Part shown: one piece after another, positions 55,941 through 63,880 of the stretch | Layout: each line of letters opens with the position of its first letter | How positions within the stretch are numbered: the stretch's first letter is position 1 | DNA from: Oceanibacterium hippocampi | Lineage (GTDB): Bacteria; Pseudomonadota; Alphaproteobacteria; Sneathiellales; Sneathiellaceae | DNA: 64,000 nucleotides | Reading direction: 5' to 3' | Assembly: GCF_900172325.1 (NCBI RefSeq) | Contig: NZ_FWFR01000001.1 | Span: 744,001-808,000 of the forward strand | The notes under the pieces: generated by a model | Told to the model about the DNA's origin: nothing | What the model saw: the letters and a program-made list of their open reading frames with translations, nothing else | The model's database searches: none | Translations under genes and position numbers: made by a program

Positions 55941-57422
55941 ATGAGAAAATTGTTTGCAGCGGCGGCACTGGGGTCGCTCGCCCTGGTGCCGTTCCAGGCC
56001 CAGGCAGCGAACGACAGCGTTGTCGTCGGAATGCAGCTGGAGCCGCCGGGACTGGACCCGACGACCGGTGCCGCGGCGGCGATCAGCCAGATCACGCTTT
56101 ACAACCTGTTCGAGGGGCTGACCCGGATCGATGCCGACGGCAAGGTACAGCCGTTGCTCGCCGAAAGCTGGACGACCAGCGACGACTACATGACCTGGAC
56201 GTTCAAGCTGCGTTCCGGCGTCACCTTCCATGATGGCGAGGCGCTCGATTCCAGCGACGTGAAGTTCACCTTCGAACACAACGCCGTCGAGGGCACCCAG
56301 AACAAGCGGGCCGACCGGTTCCGCAACATGGAATCGATCGAGACCCCGGATGCGACGACCGTGGTCATCAAGCTGAAGACCCCGAGCGCGACCTTCCTCG
56401 CCAGTCTCGCGGAAGCCACCGCGGTGATCGTCGATCCCTCGGACATCGAGACCAACGAGACCGAACCGGTCGGCAGCGGCCCGTTCAAGTTCGTCAAATG
56501 GAACAAGGGACAGTCGGTCGAGCTCGCCAAGTACGACGGCTATCGCGACGCCGCCGACATCAAGCTCAACTCGGTCACCTTCCGCTTCGTCGCCGATGCG
56601 GCGGCGCAGGCCGCGTCGCTGCTGTCCGGCGACGTCGATTACTACCCGCTGTTCGGTGCGGTCGAGGCGCTTGGTCAGTTCGAGAACAACCCGGACTTCG
56701 AGGTTCTCGTCGGCACCACCAACGGCGAGACCATCCTCTCGACCAACAACAAGGCGAAGGCGCTCTCGGACCTCCGCGTCCGCCAGGCGATCGCGCACGC
56801 GATCAACCGCAAGGAACTGATCGACGGAGCGATGTACGGTTACGGCACGCCGATCGGTTCGCATTTCGCGCCGCATCACCCGGCCTACGAGGATCTCACG
56901 GGCACCTATCCCTACGATCCGGAGAAGTCGAAGGCGCTGCTCAAGGAAGCCGGCTATGGCGACGGCCTCGAGCTCTCGCTCAAGCTGCCGCCGACCGCCT
57001 ATGCCCGCAACGGCGGCCAGATCATCGCCGATCAGCTCGGCAAGGTCGGCATCACCGCGAAAATCGAGAATGTCGAATGGGCGCAGTGGCTCGATCAGGT
57101 CTACAAGAAGAAGAACTACGATCTCTCGATCGTCAGCCATGTGGAGCCGATGGACATCGGGATCTACGCCCGGCCCGACTATTACTTCCAGTATGAGAAC
57201 CCGACCTTCAACGAACTGATCGAGAAGGCGGATTCCGCGGTGACCGAGGAAGAGCAGGACAAGTATCTCCGCGAAGCGCAGGAGATCCTCGCCAAGGATG
57301 CCGTCAACGGCTACCTCTTCCAGCTTGCCAAGGTCGCTGTCTACAAGAAGGGCCTGGTCGGCGCCTGGAAGGATTCCCACCTCTTCGCCAACGACATGGC
57401 GCGGATGCACTGGGAGAACTGA
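55941..57422 (+). CDS. ABC transporter peptide-binding protein (SBP_bac_5), orphan
   Basis: This is a periplasmic DppA/OppA-type receptor. The 493-residue product has a signal peptide (LFAAAALGSLALVPFQAQA) and the family signature FKLRSGVTFHDGEALDSSDVKFTFEH near residue 86. AGGAGG precedes the ATG at 55941. It lies 17 bases after the P1 peptidase gene and close to ggt, so uptake of short peptides or glutathione fragments is a fair guess. No permease or ATPase gene follows; a strong terminator comes right after. It must use a transporter encoded elsewhere, or the Yej system. Confidence 0.92.
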   Translation: MRKLFAAAALGSLALVPFQAQAANDSVVVGMQLEPPGLDPTTGAAAAISQITLYNLFEGLTRIDADGKVQPLLAESWTTSDDYMTWTFKLRSGVTFHDGEALDSSDVKFTFEHNAVEGTQNKRADRFRNMESIETPDATTVVIKLKTPSATFLASLAEATAVIVDPSDIETNETEPVGSGPFKFVKWNKGQSVELAKYDGYRDAADIKLNSVTFRFVADAAAQAASLLSGDVDYYPLFGAVEALGQFENNPDFEVLVGTTNGETILSTNNKAKALSDLRVRQAIAHAINRKELIDGAMYGYGTPIGSHFAPHHPAYEDLTGTYPYDPEKSKALLKEAGYGDGLELSLKLPPTAYARNGGQIIADQLGKVGITAKIENVEWAQWLDQVYKKKNYDLSIVSHVEPMDIGIYARPDYYFQYENPTFNELIEKADSAVTEEEQDKYLREAQEILAKDAVNGYLFQLAKVAVYKKGLVGAWKDSHLFANDMARMHWEN

Positions 57423-57446
57423 TCCGCCGCGAACGCGCGGAGATCG

Positions 57447-57478
57447 AAGGCCCGCCGGCTGACCCCGGCGGGCCTTTT
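57447..57478 (+). terminator. Rho-independent terminator after the peptide-binding protein
   Basis: AAGGCCCGCCGG (57447-57458) pairs perfectly with CCGGCGGGCCTT (57465-57476) around a 6-base loop, with a TTTT run overlapping the stem end. It cleanly ends the peptidase-receptor transcript. Confidence 0.85.
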
Positions 57479-57635
57479 CCTTTGCCTGCTCGGCAGGTCG
57501 TCTGCCGTCGGGGCTGTGTCCGGAAAGATGGGGCTGCGCACGCGGCGCACGAAAGAGGCCGGCGCGCGTGTCGCGGCCGGCCCGGTTCGTGTGCTCTGCT
57601 CCGACGGCGCTCTATGCAGCGGCGCCTGCCCGGCT

Positions 57636-58844
57636 TCAGCGGACGTAGATATGGACCTCGTTGGTCGCGGCCGCCGGGCTGGTGGTCGAGGAAAGCGCGA
57701 CGCGCGACGGCGGCAGGCCCATGTCGGTCAGCGTCCGGAGCACGCGCTGCGCCTGTCGCGAGGCGGCCGTCTGGTTCTGCGCATTGCTTGCCGCGCTACC
57801 CTGGGCCGGGACCACGGCGACCAGGTTAAACTGGGCCTCGGGGCGCTGTTGCAGGGCGCGGGACACGGCGTTGTAAAGCGCCTGTTCGTAGGCCACGTCC
57901 GGCCGGTCGAAGCGGATCACCACCAGCGGCCGGCGATTCTCGATGGCGAAGCTCGAACGCCCGGCCGCCGACGAGGAGAGCGCCGGGGCCTGGGAGGCCA
58001 TCGGCGCGGCCGAAAGATAGGCGCGGTTGGCCAGGCTCTGGCCGTATATCTCGCCGTTCTTGATCGCCAGCGAGAGCGTCGTGAGGTTGCCGCGCTCGTT
58101 GCTGAGATAGGTGGTCTGGCGCGAAACGTCCTCGGACAGTTCGTTGAGCAGCCGGTCGATCAAGACGACGGTGCGGTTGGTCTCGTCCTCGAGGATCGCG
58201 AGTTGGCGGTGGTCCTCGTCGATCGCGCCCGACAGGCCGTAGGTCGCGCGCGCGGATTCGAGAAGGAAGGCGGACATCGAGCTGTCGGCCGCGACCTCGT
58301 TGGCGAGGCTGTTCATGGCCGCGATATCGATCGCGATTCGGTCGAGCTCGGCCTGGGCCTGGTTCCACTGGTTGATCAGGACCGGGTTGCCGGGTGTCGT
58401 GCCGAGCTGCAGGCGCGTGTTGATGGCCGCCATCGTGCCGTGATAGCGCTGCGAATTCTGTGTCGTCGAGACGCGGATCTGCTGAAGCTGGCGGTTGCGC
58501 GCGTTGAGCCGGAGCTGAAGCTGCTGCAGTTCGCCCCGCATCTGCTGGGTCTTCTGGCCGACGAAGGTGCCGGTGGTCGAGAAGGGGGTGACGCCCGGTG
58601 CCTCGAACGAGCCGGTGCCGAGTTGCGGCGGCTGATTCGGCAGCGACGATGGCTGTCCATACGGGCTCAGCGTCGGCTGGGCACTGCCCTCCGACGGCGC
58701 GGCCGCAATGGCGATCTTCTCGGGCGTCTCGCCGCTCGGGTCGTCACCGGTCAGCGACGGCCAGAGCGAATCCGACATGAAGGAGCAGCCGCCAAGCAAC
58801 AGCGCAGCGCTCATCGCGATTGAAAAACCGGCCCGTGAACTCAT
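57636..58844 (-). CDS. Coiled-coil lipoprotein of unknown function
   Basis: The 402-residue product has a lipoprotein signal with lipobox LLGGC (Cys20), a disordered Pro/Ser/Gly segment (about residues 30-90), then long amphipathic helices with coiled-coil character (MRGELQQLQLRLNARNRQLQQIRV; LAILEDETNRTVVLIDRLLNEL), and a C-terminal globular domain (about residues 300-402). That end (SRQAQRVLRTLTDMGLPPSRVALSS) resembles the OmpA-like region that counts residues for peptidoglycan binding, but the match is weak. It is predicted to be outer-membrane anchored and facing the periplasm. It stands alone on the minus strand. Confidence 0.82.
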   Translation of the reverse strand: MSSRAGFSIAMSAALLLGGCSFMSDSLWPSLTGDDPSGETPEKIAIAAAPSEGSAQPTLSPYGQPSSLPNQPPQLGTGSFEAPGVTPFSTTGTFVGQKTQQMRGELQQLQLRLNARNRQLQQIRVSTTQNSQRYHGTMAAINTRLQLGTTPGNPVLINQWNQAQAELDRIAIDIAAMNSLANEVAADSSMSAFLLESARATYGLSGAIDEDHRQLAILEDETNRTVVLIDRLLNELSEDVSRQTTYLSNERGNLTTLSLAIKNGEIYGQSLANRAYLSAAPMASQAPALSSSAAGRSSFAIENRRPLVVIRFDRPDVAYEQALYNAVSRALQQRPEAQFNLVAVVPAQGSAASNAQNQTAASRQAQRVLRTLTDMGLPPSRVALSSTTSPAAATNEVHIYVR

Positions 58845-59157
58845 GTGGTTGGATACTTCCGCGTTGCCAACAAATCCGCCACCCCGCTGGCGGGCAGGAC
58901 CAGCCTGCCGGACAAGCCCTAATCACTCGTGAAGGAGCGGAAGCCCCTCCGCGAGTAGCGGCGAGTGTAACCAAAGGAGGGTACTGCCACAAGGCGCATT
59001 TCCCTTGCGATTCCGCCACTTTTGGCAATTTCTTCGGGTGTTGCTTTTTTCGCCCGCATGGGCGCTTGCCTTGGACGCCGCTTTTGAGTAGTGTCCCGGC
59101 CTCGGTCGCGGCAGGCGCTGACAATGCGTGCGACGCGGCCGTTCTTATACCCCTCGG
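58845..59157. other. 313-base gap before tRNA-Arg
   Basis: This stretch separates the lipoprotein gene from the tRNA. It contains a perfect ribosome-binding-like AAAGGAGG at 58973-58980 with no ATG, GTG or TTG start at proper spacing, a small inverted repeat around GCGGAAGCCCCTCCGC (58937-58952), a T-rich patch near 59040-59050, and a TTATAC at 59145-59150 that could be the -10 of the tRNA. No convincing coding region was found. Confidence 0.5.
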
Positions 59158-59234
59158 GCGCCGGTAGCTCAGCTGGATAGAGCACCAGACTACGAATCTG
59201 GGGGTCGGGAGTTCGAATCTTCCCCGGCGCGCCA
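59158..59234 (+). tRNA. tRNA-Arg (anticodon ACG)
   Basis: The cloverleaf is complete. The acceptor stem GCGCCGG (59158-59164) pairs with CCGGCGC (59224-59230), the D arm has AGCTCAGCTGGATAGAGC, and the anticodon stem CCAGA/TCTGG encloses loop CTACGAA with anticodon ACG. The T arm GGGAG-TTCGAAT-CTTCC has one G-U pair. The discriminator is G and CCA is encoded. The anticodon adenine should be edited to inosine by TadA to read CGU, CGC and CGA. The 3' half lies antisense to the end of the neighbouring methyltransferase gene. Confidence 0.97.
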
Positions 59235-59930
59235 CTTTTCCACCATATCCGTACGAACCGCGGCCTGATCCGGCCCCTGGGCTGACGCTCGGCTGCGTCC
59301 GCGCCGTCGGGAACCCGGCCGCACGAAGGCGAGTCGGGTCCAGCGGATGCCAGGCCGGGGAATGATCGCCGCCTGGTTTTCCAGCACGCGGCGCGTGGCA
59401 AGGCCGTTCGCCGCGGCAAGCCCCAGGGTCTCGGCGGTTCCCACCTCGAACATCCGCCGGCCTGGCGGCACCGTCCCGTGGCGGATCGTGAGTGTTAGCA
59501 GTCCGCCTGGCGCGAGCAACCCGGCGATGACCGGCATCGCCCGGGCCCGTTCCGCCGCATCCAGATGCATCCAGACCGCCGTCAGCATGACGATATCGAA
59601 TGAGACGTCGCGCCAGGCGAGGCGGGACAGCTCGGGCAGTGCGTCGTCGAGCCACTCGATGGCCGGATCCGGATGCACCAGGCGCGCGCGCTCGCGGAAC
59701 TCGCGAACCGGTTCGACCGCGACGACCCGGTGACCTCGTGCGGCCAGCGCGGCGGCATCCCGTCCGGTCCCGGCGCCGATGTCGAGTGCCCGGCCCGGCC
59801 GGTCCGGCATGAGATCGAGAAACTGCCGATGAACCTGCTCGAGCGTGAGCGCTTCATACGGGGCAACGAGGGCATCGGCTTCCGCGGCGTAGCCGGCTGT
59901 GCTCGCCGGCATCTCGCCGTCGGTCATCAA
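59190..59930 (-). CDS. Class I SAM-dependent methyltransferase with C-terminus antisense to tRNA-Arg
   Basis: The 246-residue product has the SAM loop ALDIGAGTGRDAAALAARGHRVVAVEP (about residues 47-73) and the catalytic-side strand IVMLTAVWMHLD. The function is unknown, but the small size and TPR-free layout fit a generic SAM methyltransferase. Its last 15 codons (ending GEDSNSRPPDS) are read from the complement of tRNA-Arg, with the stop in the tRNA anticodon loop. These residues are a hallmark of reading through an antisense tRNA, so the natural C-terminus is constrained by the tRNA rather than by the family. It overlaps the upstream TylF-like gene by four bases (ATGA). Confidence 0.82.
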   Translation of the reverse strand: MMTDGEMPASTAGYAAEADALVAPYEALTLEQVHRQFLDLMPDRPGRALDIGAGTGRDAAALAARGHRVVAVEPVREFRERARLVHPDPAIEWLDDALPELSRLAWRDVSFDIVMLTAVWMHLDAAERARAMPVIAGLLAPGGLLTLTIRHGTVPPGRRMFEVGTAETLGLAAANGLATRRVLENQAAIIPRPGIRWTRLAFVRPGSRRRGRSRASAQGPDQAAVRTDMVEKWRAGEDSNSRPPDS

Positions 59931-60703
59931 GCGGATGCGCCGAACTTGATGACGAGCGACTGGCCGGTCGGCAGGAAGAGCGGCTTCTCCGGCTTGTCGG
60001 CGAAGAAATCGTCGATCGCGCGGCGGGCGCCCGGGCAGGAAACGAGGCCGTAGTCGTCGCAGATCATCATCCCGCCGGGCGTCATGCGATCGTAGAGGAA
60101 GCGGAAGGAGGCAAGCGTCGGCTCGTAGAGATCGACATCGATATGCGCCAGCGCGAAACGTGTATCCGTCAATTCGGCAAGGCTGTCCGGTATCCAGCCC
60201 GGATGATAGACGCAGTTCCCGAACCCGGCGAGCAGATGTTCTACCTCGGCCCGGGTCACCGCGAGATCCCCGGCCCGCCAGTCGTTGGCAAGCCCGGTCT
60301 GGCGCACCTGGTCAACCGGCTGCGGTGTCGACAGGCCGGCGAAGGAATCGACCAGGTGATGCGGCCGCGACGGCTCGGCGAAGCCGGACAGGATGAAATG
60401 CGAGCCGCGGCCGTAACGCACCCCGCATTCGATGCTGTCGCCCTTGATGCCCTCGTGTCGAAGCGTTTCGGCGGCCGAGAAAAGCGTGAAACAGCGGTCG
60501 ATCGGAATGCCCGGCGTGACGCCCCAGCGGTCAGTCGCCGCCTGAAAGGCACCGGGCAGCATCCAGGCGATATGGGACTTGTAGACATGCAGCTTGTGAT
60601 CGCCGGCCAGTGCTTCGAGATGGCGGTGCCAGGCTTTCCGTCGCCGGTCCGGCGTCCCGAAATAGCGCTTCCAGAGATTTCTCGGCTTGAGGATCGCGCG
60701 CAT
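59927..60703 (-). CDS. TylF/MycF-family O-methyltransferase-like protein
   Basis: These are SAM-dependent methyltransferases of sugars in macrolide or polysaccharide pathways. The 258-residue product has the SAM-binding GDSIECGVRYGRGSHFILSG near residue 87 and the metal and catalytic Asp cluster in ALAHIDVDLYEPTLASFRFLYDRM and GGMMICDDYG. The ATG at 60703 lies at the start of a 244-base upstream gap. Its stop overlaps the start of the next methyltransferase (ATGA), so the two form a small operon, possibly for surface glycan or secondary metabolite methylation. Confidence 0.85.
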   Translation of the reverse strand: MRAILKPRNLWKRYFGTPDRRRKAWHRHLEALAGDHKLHVYKSHIAWMLPGAFQAATDRWGVTPGIPIDRCFTLFSAAETLRHEGIKGDSIECGVRYGRGSHFILSGFAEPSRPHHLVDSFAGLSTPQPVDQVRQTGLANDWRAGDLAVTRAEVEHLLAGFGNCVYHPGWIPDSLAELTDTRFALAHIDVDLYEPTLASFRFLYDRMTPGGMMICDDYGLVSCPGARRAIDDFFADKPEKPLFLPTGQSLVIKFGASA

Positions 60704-60883
60704 CGTCGACTGGTGAAATATCCCCCGGGAATCGCCATCATATTAGAAAAGCGTCGATTTCCGGCAGATCTTTTTTCCGCCCGGCTCAGCCCCCTGCCGG
60801 AAAGCAAGACGGCGACCCGAAGGCCGCCGTCCACTGCTACTACCGTAACTCGGTACTCGGGTCGTGATACGCTGACGCCACTC

Positions 60884-60930
60884 TTACGCGGTCACTGCGT
60901 TACTGGTGTTACGCGGTTACGCTACGCGGT
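60884..60930. repeat. Three TACGCGGT short direct repeats
   Basis: TTACGCGGT occurs at 60884-60892 and 60909-60917, and CTACGCGGT at 60922-60930. They lie in the gap between the PEP-CTERM gene's end and the TylF-like gene's start, and could be an operator for the methyltransferase operon. Confidence 0.45.
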
Positions 60931-60947
60931 ACTGAAGGCGGGCGAGG

Positions 60948-61643
60948 TCATGCGGTCGACGGCATAGCCCGAGTGCGACGGAAATAGCCGAGGCCGAGGA
61001 GGGCCAGGCCGAGGAGGCCGAGCGCGCCCGGCGCCGGAACCTCGTAGTTTCCGCTGTAGAGCACGCCGAACGGGTTCGCCTGCGGGCTGGCGCCGGTGCC
61101 GGTCTGGTAGGCGACGATGGTCAGCTCGTGCAGGCCGGTGCCGAGCAGGAGTTCGACGATCCTGTAGCCCTCGTTCGGCTCGCAGCCGATGGTGCCCCGG
61201 GCGCAGACATTGTCGGTGAAGTTGGCGGCGATCAGCAGCGCGCCGTCGAGATAGAGGTCGGCGGTGTCATCGGCCCAGACGGCGAAGTTCAGCAGGCCGG
61301 TGTTGGCACCGAAATCGAAGCTCTCGGTAATCGTCATGATCGACCGGCGGCCGTCCGGATTGCTCACCGAACCGGATTTCGGCGCCAGCGTCGAGCCATC
61401 GATACCTGTGTCCGCGTAGGAAACCCAGGCCGCTCCCCGGCCGTCCGGATTGGCCGGCTGCCAGAGCGGGTGCGCCTGGATCTGCTGCAACGTGCAGGCG
61501 CCGGCGCTGCCGGAACCGGGGCCGAGCGTGCAACTGCCGCCGCCGGCCTTGGAAACGATCGGCGTCGCGGCGGCAAGGCCGGCGATGGCGGTCATCATGA
61601 AGCCCGCGACTGCAACACCGGCGATCCTGATCAATGCATTCAT
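60948..61643 (-). CDS. PEP-CTERM sorting domain protein with PA14-like core
   Basis: This is an exported surface protein. The 231-residue product has a signal peptide (residues 1-26, VAVAGFMMTAIAGLAAA), a beta-rich core with WADDTADLYLDGALLI (about residues 123-138), similar to PA14-type sugar-binding folds, two cysteine pairs, and a C-terminal PEP-CTERM tail: VPAPGAL at 202-208, a hydrophobic helix and a basic end YFRRTRA. Such tails are cut by exosortase/EpsH, linked to exopolysaccharide. AGGGGA precedes the ATG. No exosortase gene is in the window. Confidence 0.87.
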   Translation of the reverse strand: MNALIRIAGVAVAGFMMTAIAGLAAATPIVSKAGGGSCTLGPGSGSAGACTLQQIQAHPLWQPANPDGRGAAWVSYADTGIDGSTLAPKSGSVSNPDGRRSIMTITESFDFGANTGLLNFAVWADDTADLYLDGALLIAANFTDNVCARGTIGCEPNEGYRIVELLLGTGLHELTIVAYQTGTGASPQANPFGVLYSGNYEVPAPGALGLLGLALLGLGYFRRTRAMPSTA

Positions 61644-62009
61644 GGTCGTTGTCCCCTGAAAAAGCCGTTCTCGTGCATCAAGGAAAGAAAATGCCGTGCC
61701 AAGAATGGGAAATATAGAATCAATCACTTAGATAATTAACAAACGATTAACACGATTCAGTGTCAGAACGACTTACAACATTCGGCTTCATTAGAGAGAT
61801 TATCGCATGCGAATCTTCACAAGTGATGAACAGTGGTTAAGATCGCTTAATAATATGTGTTCCACATGCCGAACTGGCTCGTGCTTATCGCAATATTCCC
61901 GCGCGAATATTTACTTCCTATTAACGATTATGGCATTAACTGCTCCGTGAGCAGTAATAATTGAACGCCGACGCGCCGAAGCGCCGACCGGCAGGAGACA
62001 CCACCCGCC
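61644..62009. other. 366-base AT-rich divergent intergenic region
   Basis: This gap lies between the PEP-CTERM gene and the 62010 gene and is far richer in A and T than anything else in the window. It holds an exact TTAA-N7-TTAA CtrA-type box (61736-61750), an inverted repeat TTAAG-N4-CTTAA (61837-61850), paired TTAAC half-sites at 61921 and 61936, and a 7-base palindrome ACTGCTC-N3-GAGCAGT (61939-61955). No open reading frame of note was found. It is probably a shared control region. Confidence 0.6.
61736..61750. promoter_or_regulatory. CtrA-type full site TTAA-N7-TTAA
   Basis: TTAA at 61736-61739, seven bases, then TTAA at 61747-61750 followed by C, an exact consensus. It lies 93 bases before the PEP-CTERM start on the minus strand. 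The other exact copy noticed in the window is before the GGDEF gene. Confidence 0.6.
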
Positions 62010-62387
62010 ATGTCCCGTCGCCCGGAAGACTGTCTGCCACCCGGTGTTCTTGCCGATTTCGCGCATGCCCTCGCCGACGAGGATCCGGCGCCGTGCGGCA
62101 CGAACATGCTTCTGTCGGCGCATCTGACCGGCCTGCCGCCGCATGCGGAAGTGATCGCGGGCGGTGCCACCTTCACGGGCAAGACCAATTACACGATCAC
62201 CCCCGACGAATTCGACAGTCTCGAGATCCGCCTTCCGGCCGGCGAGATCTGCCATGCGGTCCGGGTCGAACTGGTGTGGCTGGACGGCTCCGGCCGGCCC
62301 GGCAGGCGCGAAATCTCCCTGCCGCTCGAACGGCAGCCGGCGCCCGCCGTCGCGCCGGCGACGGCAAGGGCAACCGTCGCTGCCTGA
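62010..62387 (+). CDS. Hypothetical protein with a single adhesin-repeat-like domain
   Basis: The function is unknown. The 125-residue product has no signal peptide. A middle block, LLSAHLTGLPPHAEVIAGG followed by TNYTITPDEFDSLEIRLPAGE, reminds me of the LxGLPxGAxLSAG...LTPxxLxGLTLxxP units found many times over in large VCBS/RTX-type surface proteins, here present once. The Ala/Pro-rich C-terminus looks disordered. Codon use (GC-rich third positions) supports it over the overlapping minus-strand frame. AGGAG lies about 12 bases before the ATG. It is next to the AT-rich control region, opposite the PEP-CTERM gene. Confidence 0.65.
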   Translation: MSRRPEDCLPPGVLADFAHALADEDPAPCGTNMLLSAHLTGLPPHAEVIAGGATFTGKTNYTITPDEFDSLEIRLPAGEICHAVRVELVWLDGSGRPGRREISLPLERQPAPAVAPATARATVAA

Positions 62388-62467
62388 GCCGTTCCGTGTT
62401 CGCGTCGGGCTAGGCCCGGTCGATGACTTGTGCCGATGCAGTTCGGGGCGGCTGTCCCCGGAACGCA

Positions 62468-62498
62468 CGAGGCGCGCCCGGTGGCCGGACGCGCCTCG
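62468..62498. terminator. Strong GC hairpin in the convergent gap before the thiolase
   Basis: CGAGGCGCG (62468-62476) pairs with CGCGCCTCG (62490-62498), and inside it CCGG (62478-62481) pairs with CCGG (62485-62488). Very stable, no T-run. It lies between convergent genes, so a two-way terminator role is likely. Confidence 0.5.
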
Positions 62499-62582
62499 CA
62501 TCTTGAACCGGCGCTGTTGCGCCGTCGTGTCAGCCGGCCTCGCCTGGCGGTCCGTCGAACCGCCGGGAGGTCCGGGGCCGGG

Positions 62583-63767
62583 TCAGGCGACCTCGAACAA
62601 TCCCGCCGCGCCCATGCCGCCGCCGATGCACATCGTGCAGACGACATACTTGGCGCCGCGCCGCTTGCCCTCGATCAGGGCGTGGCCGACCATCCGCGAT
62701 CCGGACATGCCGTAGGGATGGCCGATCGCGATCGCGCCACCGTCCACGTTCAGCCTGTCGTTCGGAATGCCGAGCTTGTCACGGCAATAGAGGACCTGGA
62801 CGGCGAAGGCCTCGTTGAGCTCCCAGAGATCGATATCGTCCATCTTGAGGCCGTTGCGCTCGAGCAGGCGGGGTACAGCGAAGACCGGGCCGATGCCCAT
62901 CTCGTCCGGCTCGCAGCCGGCAACGGCGAGGCCGCGGAAAAAGCCGAGCGGCTCGATATTGCGCTTCTCGGCAAGCTTCGCGTCCATCACCACGCAGGCC
63001 GAGGCGCCGTCCGAGAGCTGGCTGGCATTGCCGGCGGTGATGAAGGCGTCCTCACCCATGACCGGCTTCAGCTTGGCGAGCCCGTCAAGCGAGGTGTCGG
63101 GCCGGTTGCCCTCGTCGCGGGAGAGGGTCACTTCCTCTTCCAGGGTTTCGCCCGTCTCCTTGTTGACCAGCAGCTTGACCGTCGTCATCGGCACGATCTC
63201 GGCGTCGAGACGGCCGGCCTGCTGGGCGGCGGCGATCCGCATCTGGCTCTGCAGGCCGTACTCGTCCTGGGCCTCGCGGCTGATGCCGTAACGCTTGGCG
63301 ACCACCTCGGCGGTCTGGATCATCGGGTAATAGACTTCCGGCTTGTGCTCGGCGATCCAGGCGTTCTCCGACCGGAAGCGGTTCATGTGCTCGTTCTGCA
63401 CGAGGCTGATCGATTCGAGGCCGCCGCCGATCGCCACCGGCACGCCGTCGACGATGACCCGCTGGGCCGCCATCGCGATGGTCTGCATGCCGGACGAGCA
63501 GAACCGGTTGACCGTTACGCCGGACGTCGTGACCGGCAGCCCCGCGCGAATCGCGGCCTGGCGGGCGATATTGCCACCGGCGGCGCCTTCCGGGTTGGCT
63601 ACGCCCATGATCACGTCCTCGATCTCGGCCGGATCGACGCCGGCCCGCTCGACGGCATGCTTGATGGCGTGGGCGCCGAGATCGGCGCCGTGGGTGTTGT
63701 TGAAGGCACCGCGATAAGCCTTGCCGATCGGGGTGCGGGCGGTCGAGACGATTGCGGCCTCAGCCAT
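62583..63767 (-). CDS. Acetyl-CoA acyltransferase (thiolase)
   Basis: Thiolases cleave or condense 3-ketoacyl-CoA in fatty-acid breakdown or polyhydroxyalkanoate supply. The 394-residue product has the nucleophile Cys90 in [21 protein letters not shown] near residue 315, [11 protein letters not shown] with the catalytic His, and the second cysteine in [13 protein letters not shown]. It appears fully active and is closest to long-chain beta-oxidation thiolases rather than PhaA, though this is by feel only. The ATG at 63767 has GGAGG upstream. The partner hydratase/dehydrogenase gene is not in the window; the truncated gene upstream might be related. Confidence 0.92.
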   Translation of the reverse strand: MAEAAIVSTARTPIGKAYRGAFNNTHGADLGAHAIKHAVERAGVDPAEIEDVIMGVANPEGAAGGNIARQAAIRAGLPVTTSGVTVNRFCSSGMQTIAMAAQRVIVDGVPVAIGGGLESISLVQNEHMNRFRSENAWIAEHKPEVYYPMIQTAEVVAKRYGISREAQDEYGLQSQMRIAAAQQAGRLDAEIVPMTTVKLLVNKETGETLEEEVTLSRDEGNRPDTSLDGLAKLKPVMGEDAFITAGNASQLSDGASACVVMDAKLAEKRNIEPLGFFRGLAVAGCEPDEMGIGPVFAVPRLLERNGLKMDDIDLWELNEAFAVQVLYCRDKLGIPNDRLNVDGGAIAIGHPYGMSGSRMVGHALIEGKRRGAKYVVCTMCIGGGMGAAGLFEVA

Positions 63768-63880
63768 GGTCGGTGTTCCTCCGGAGATCTTGAACGCTGG
63801 TTCTGAATTCGCCACCGACTTTATGCAGGGACTTGGCCCAGGTAAAGCGGATGACGACGATTCAGGTCGCCCGGCGCCCG

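Noticed and set aside
58973-59090. Perfect AAAGGAGG with a short downstream frame before tRNA-Arg
   Set aside because: There is no ATG, GTG or TTG at proper spacing; the only near start is CTG and the frame is about 36 codons with no recognisable feature.
58744-59655. Minus-strand frame reading GRFELPTPRFVVW across tRNA-Arg
   Set aside because: That peptide is the well-known translation of an antisense tRNA-Arg gene and not a real protein; the frame crosses the tRNA, the gap and the lipoprotein start.
61911-62501. 196-codon minus-strand frame opposite the 62010 gene
   Set aside because: It crosses the AT-rich control region and the hairpin; the plus-strand frame has better codon use and a cleaner start.
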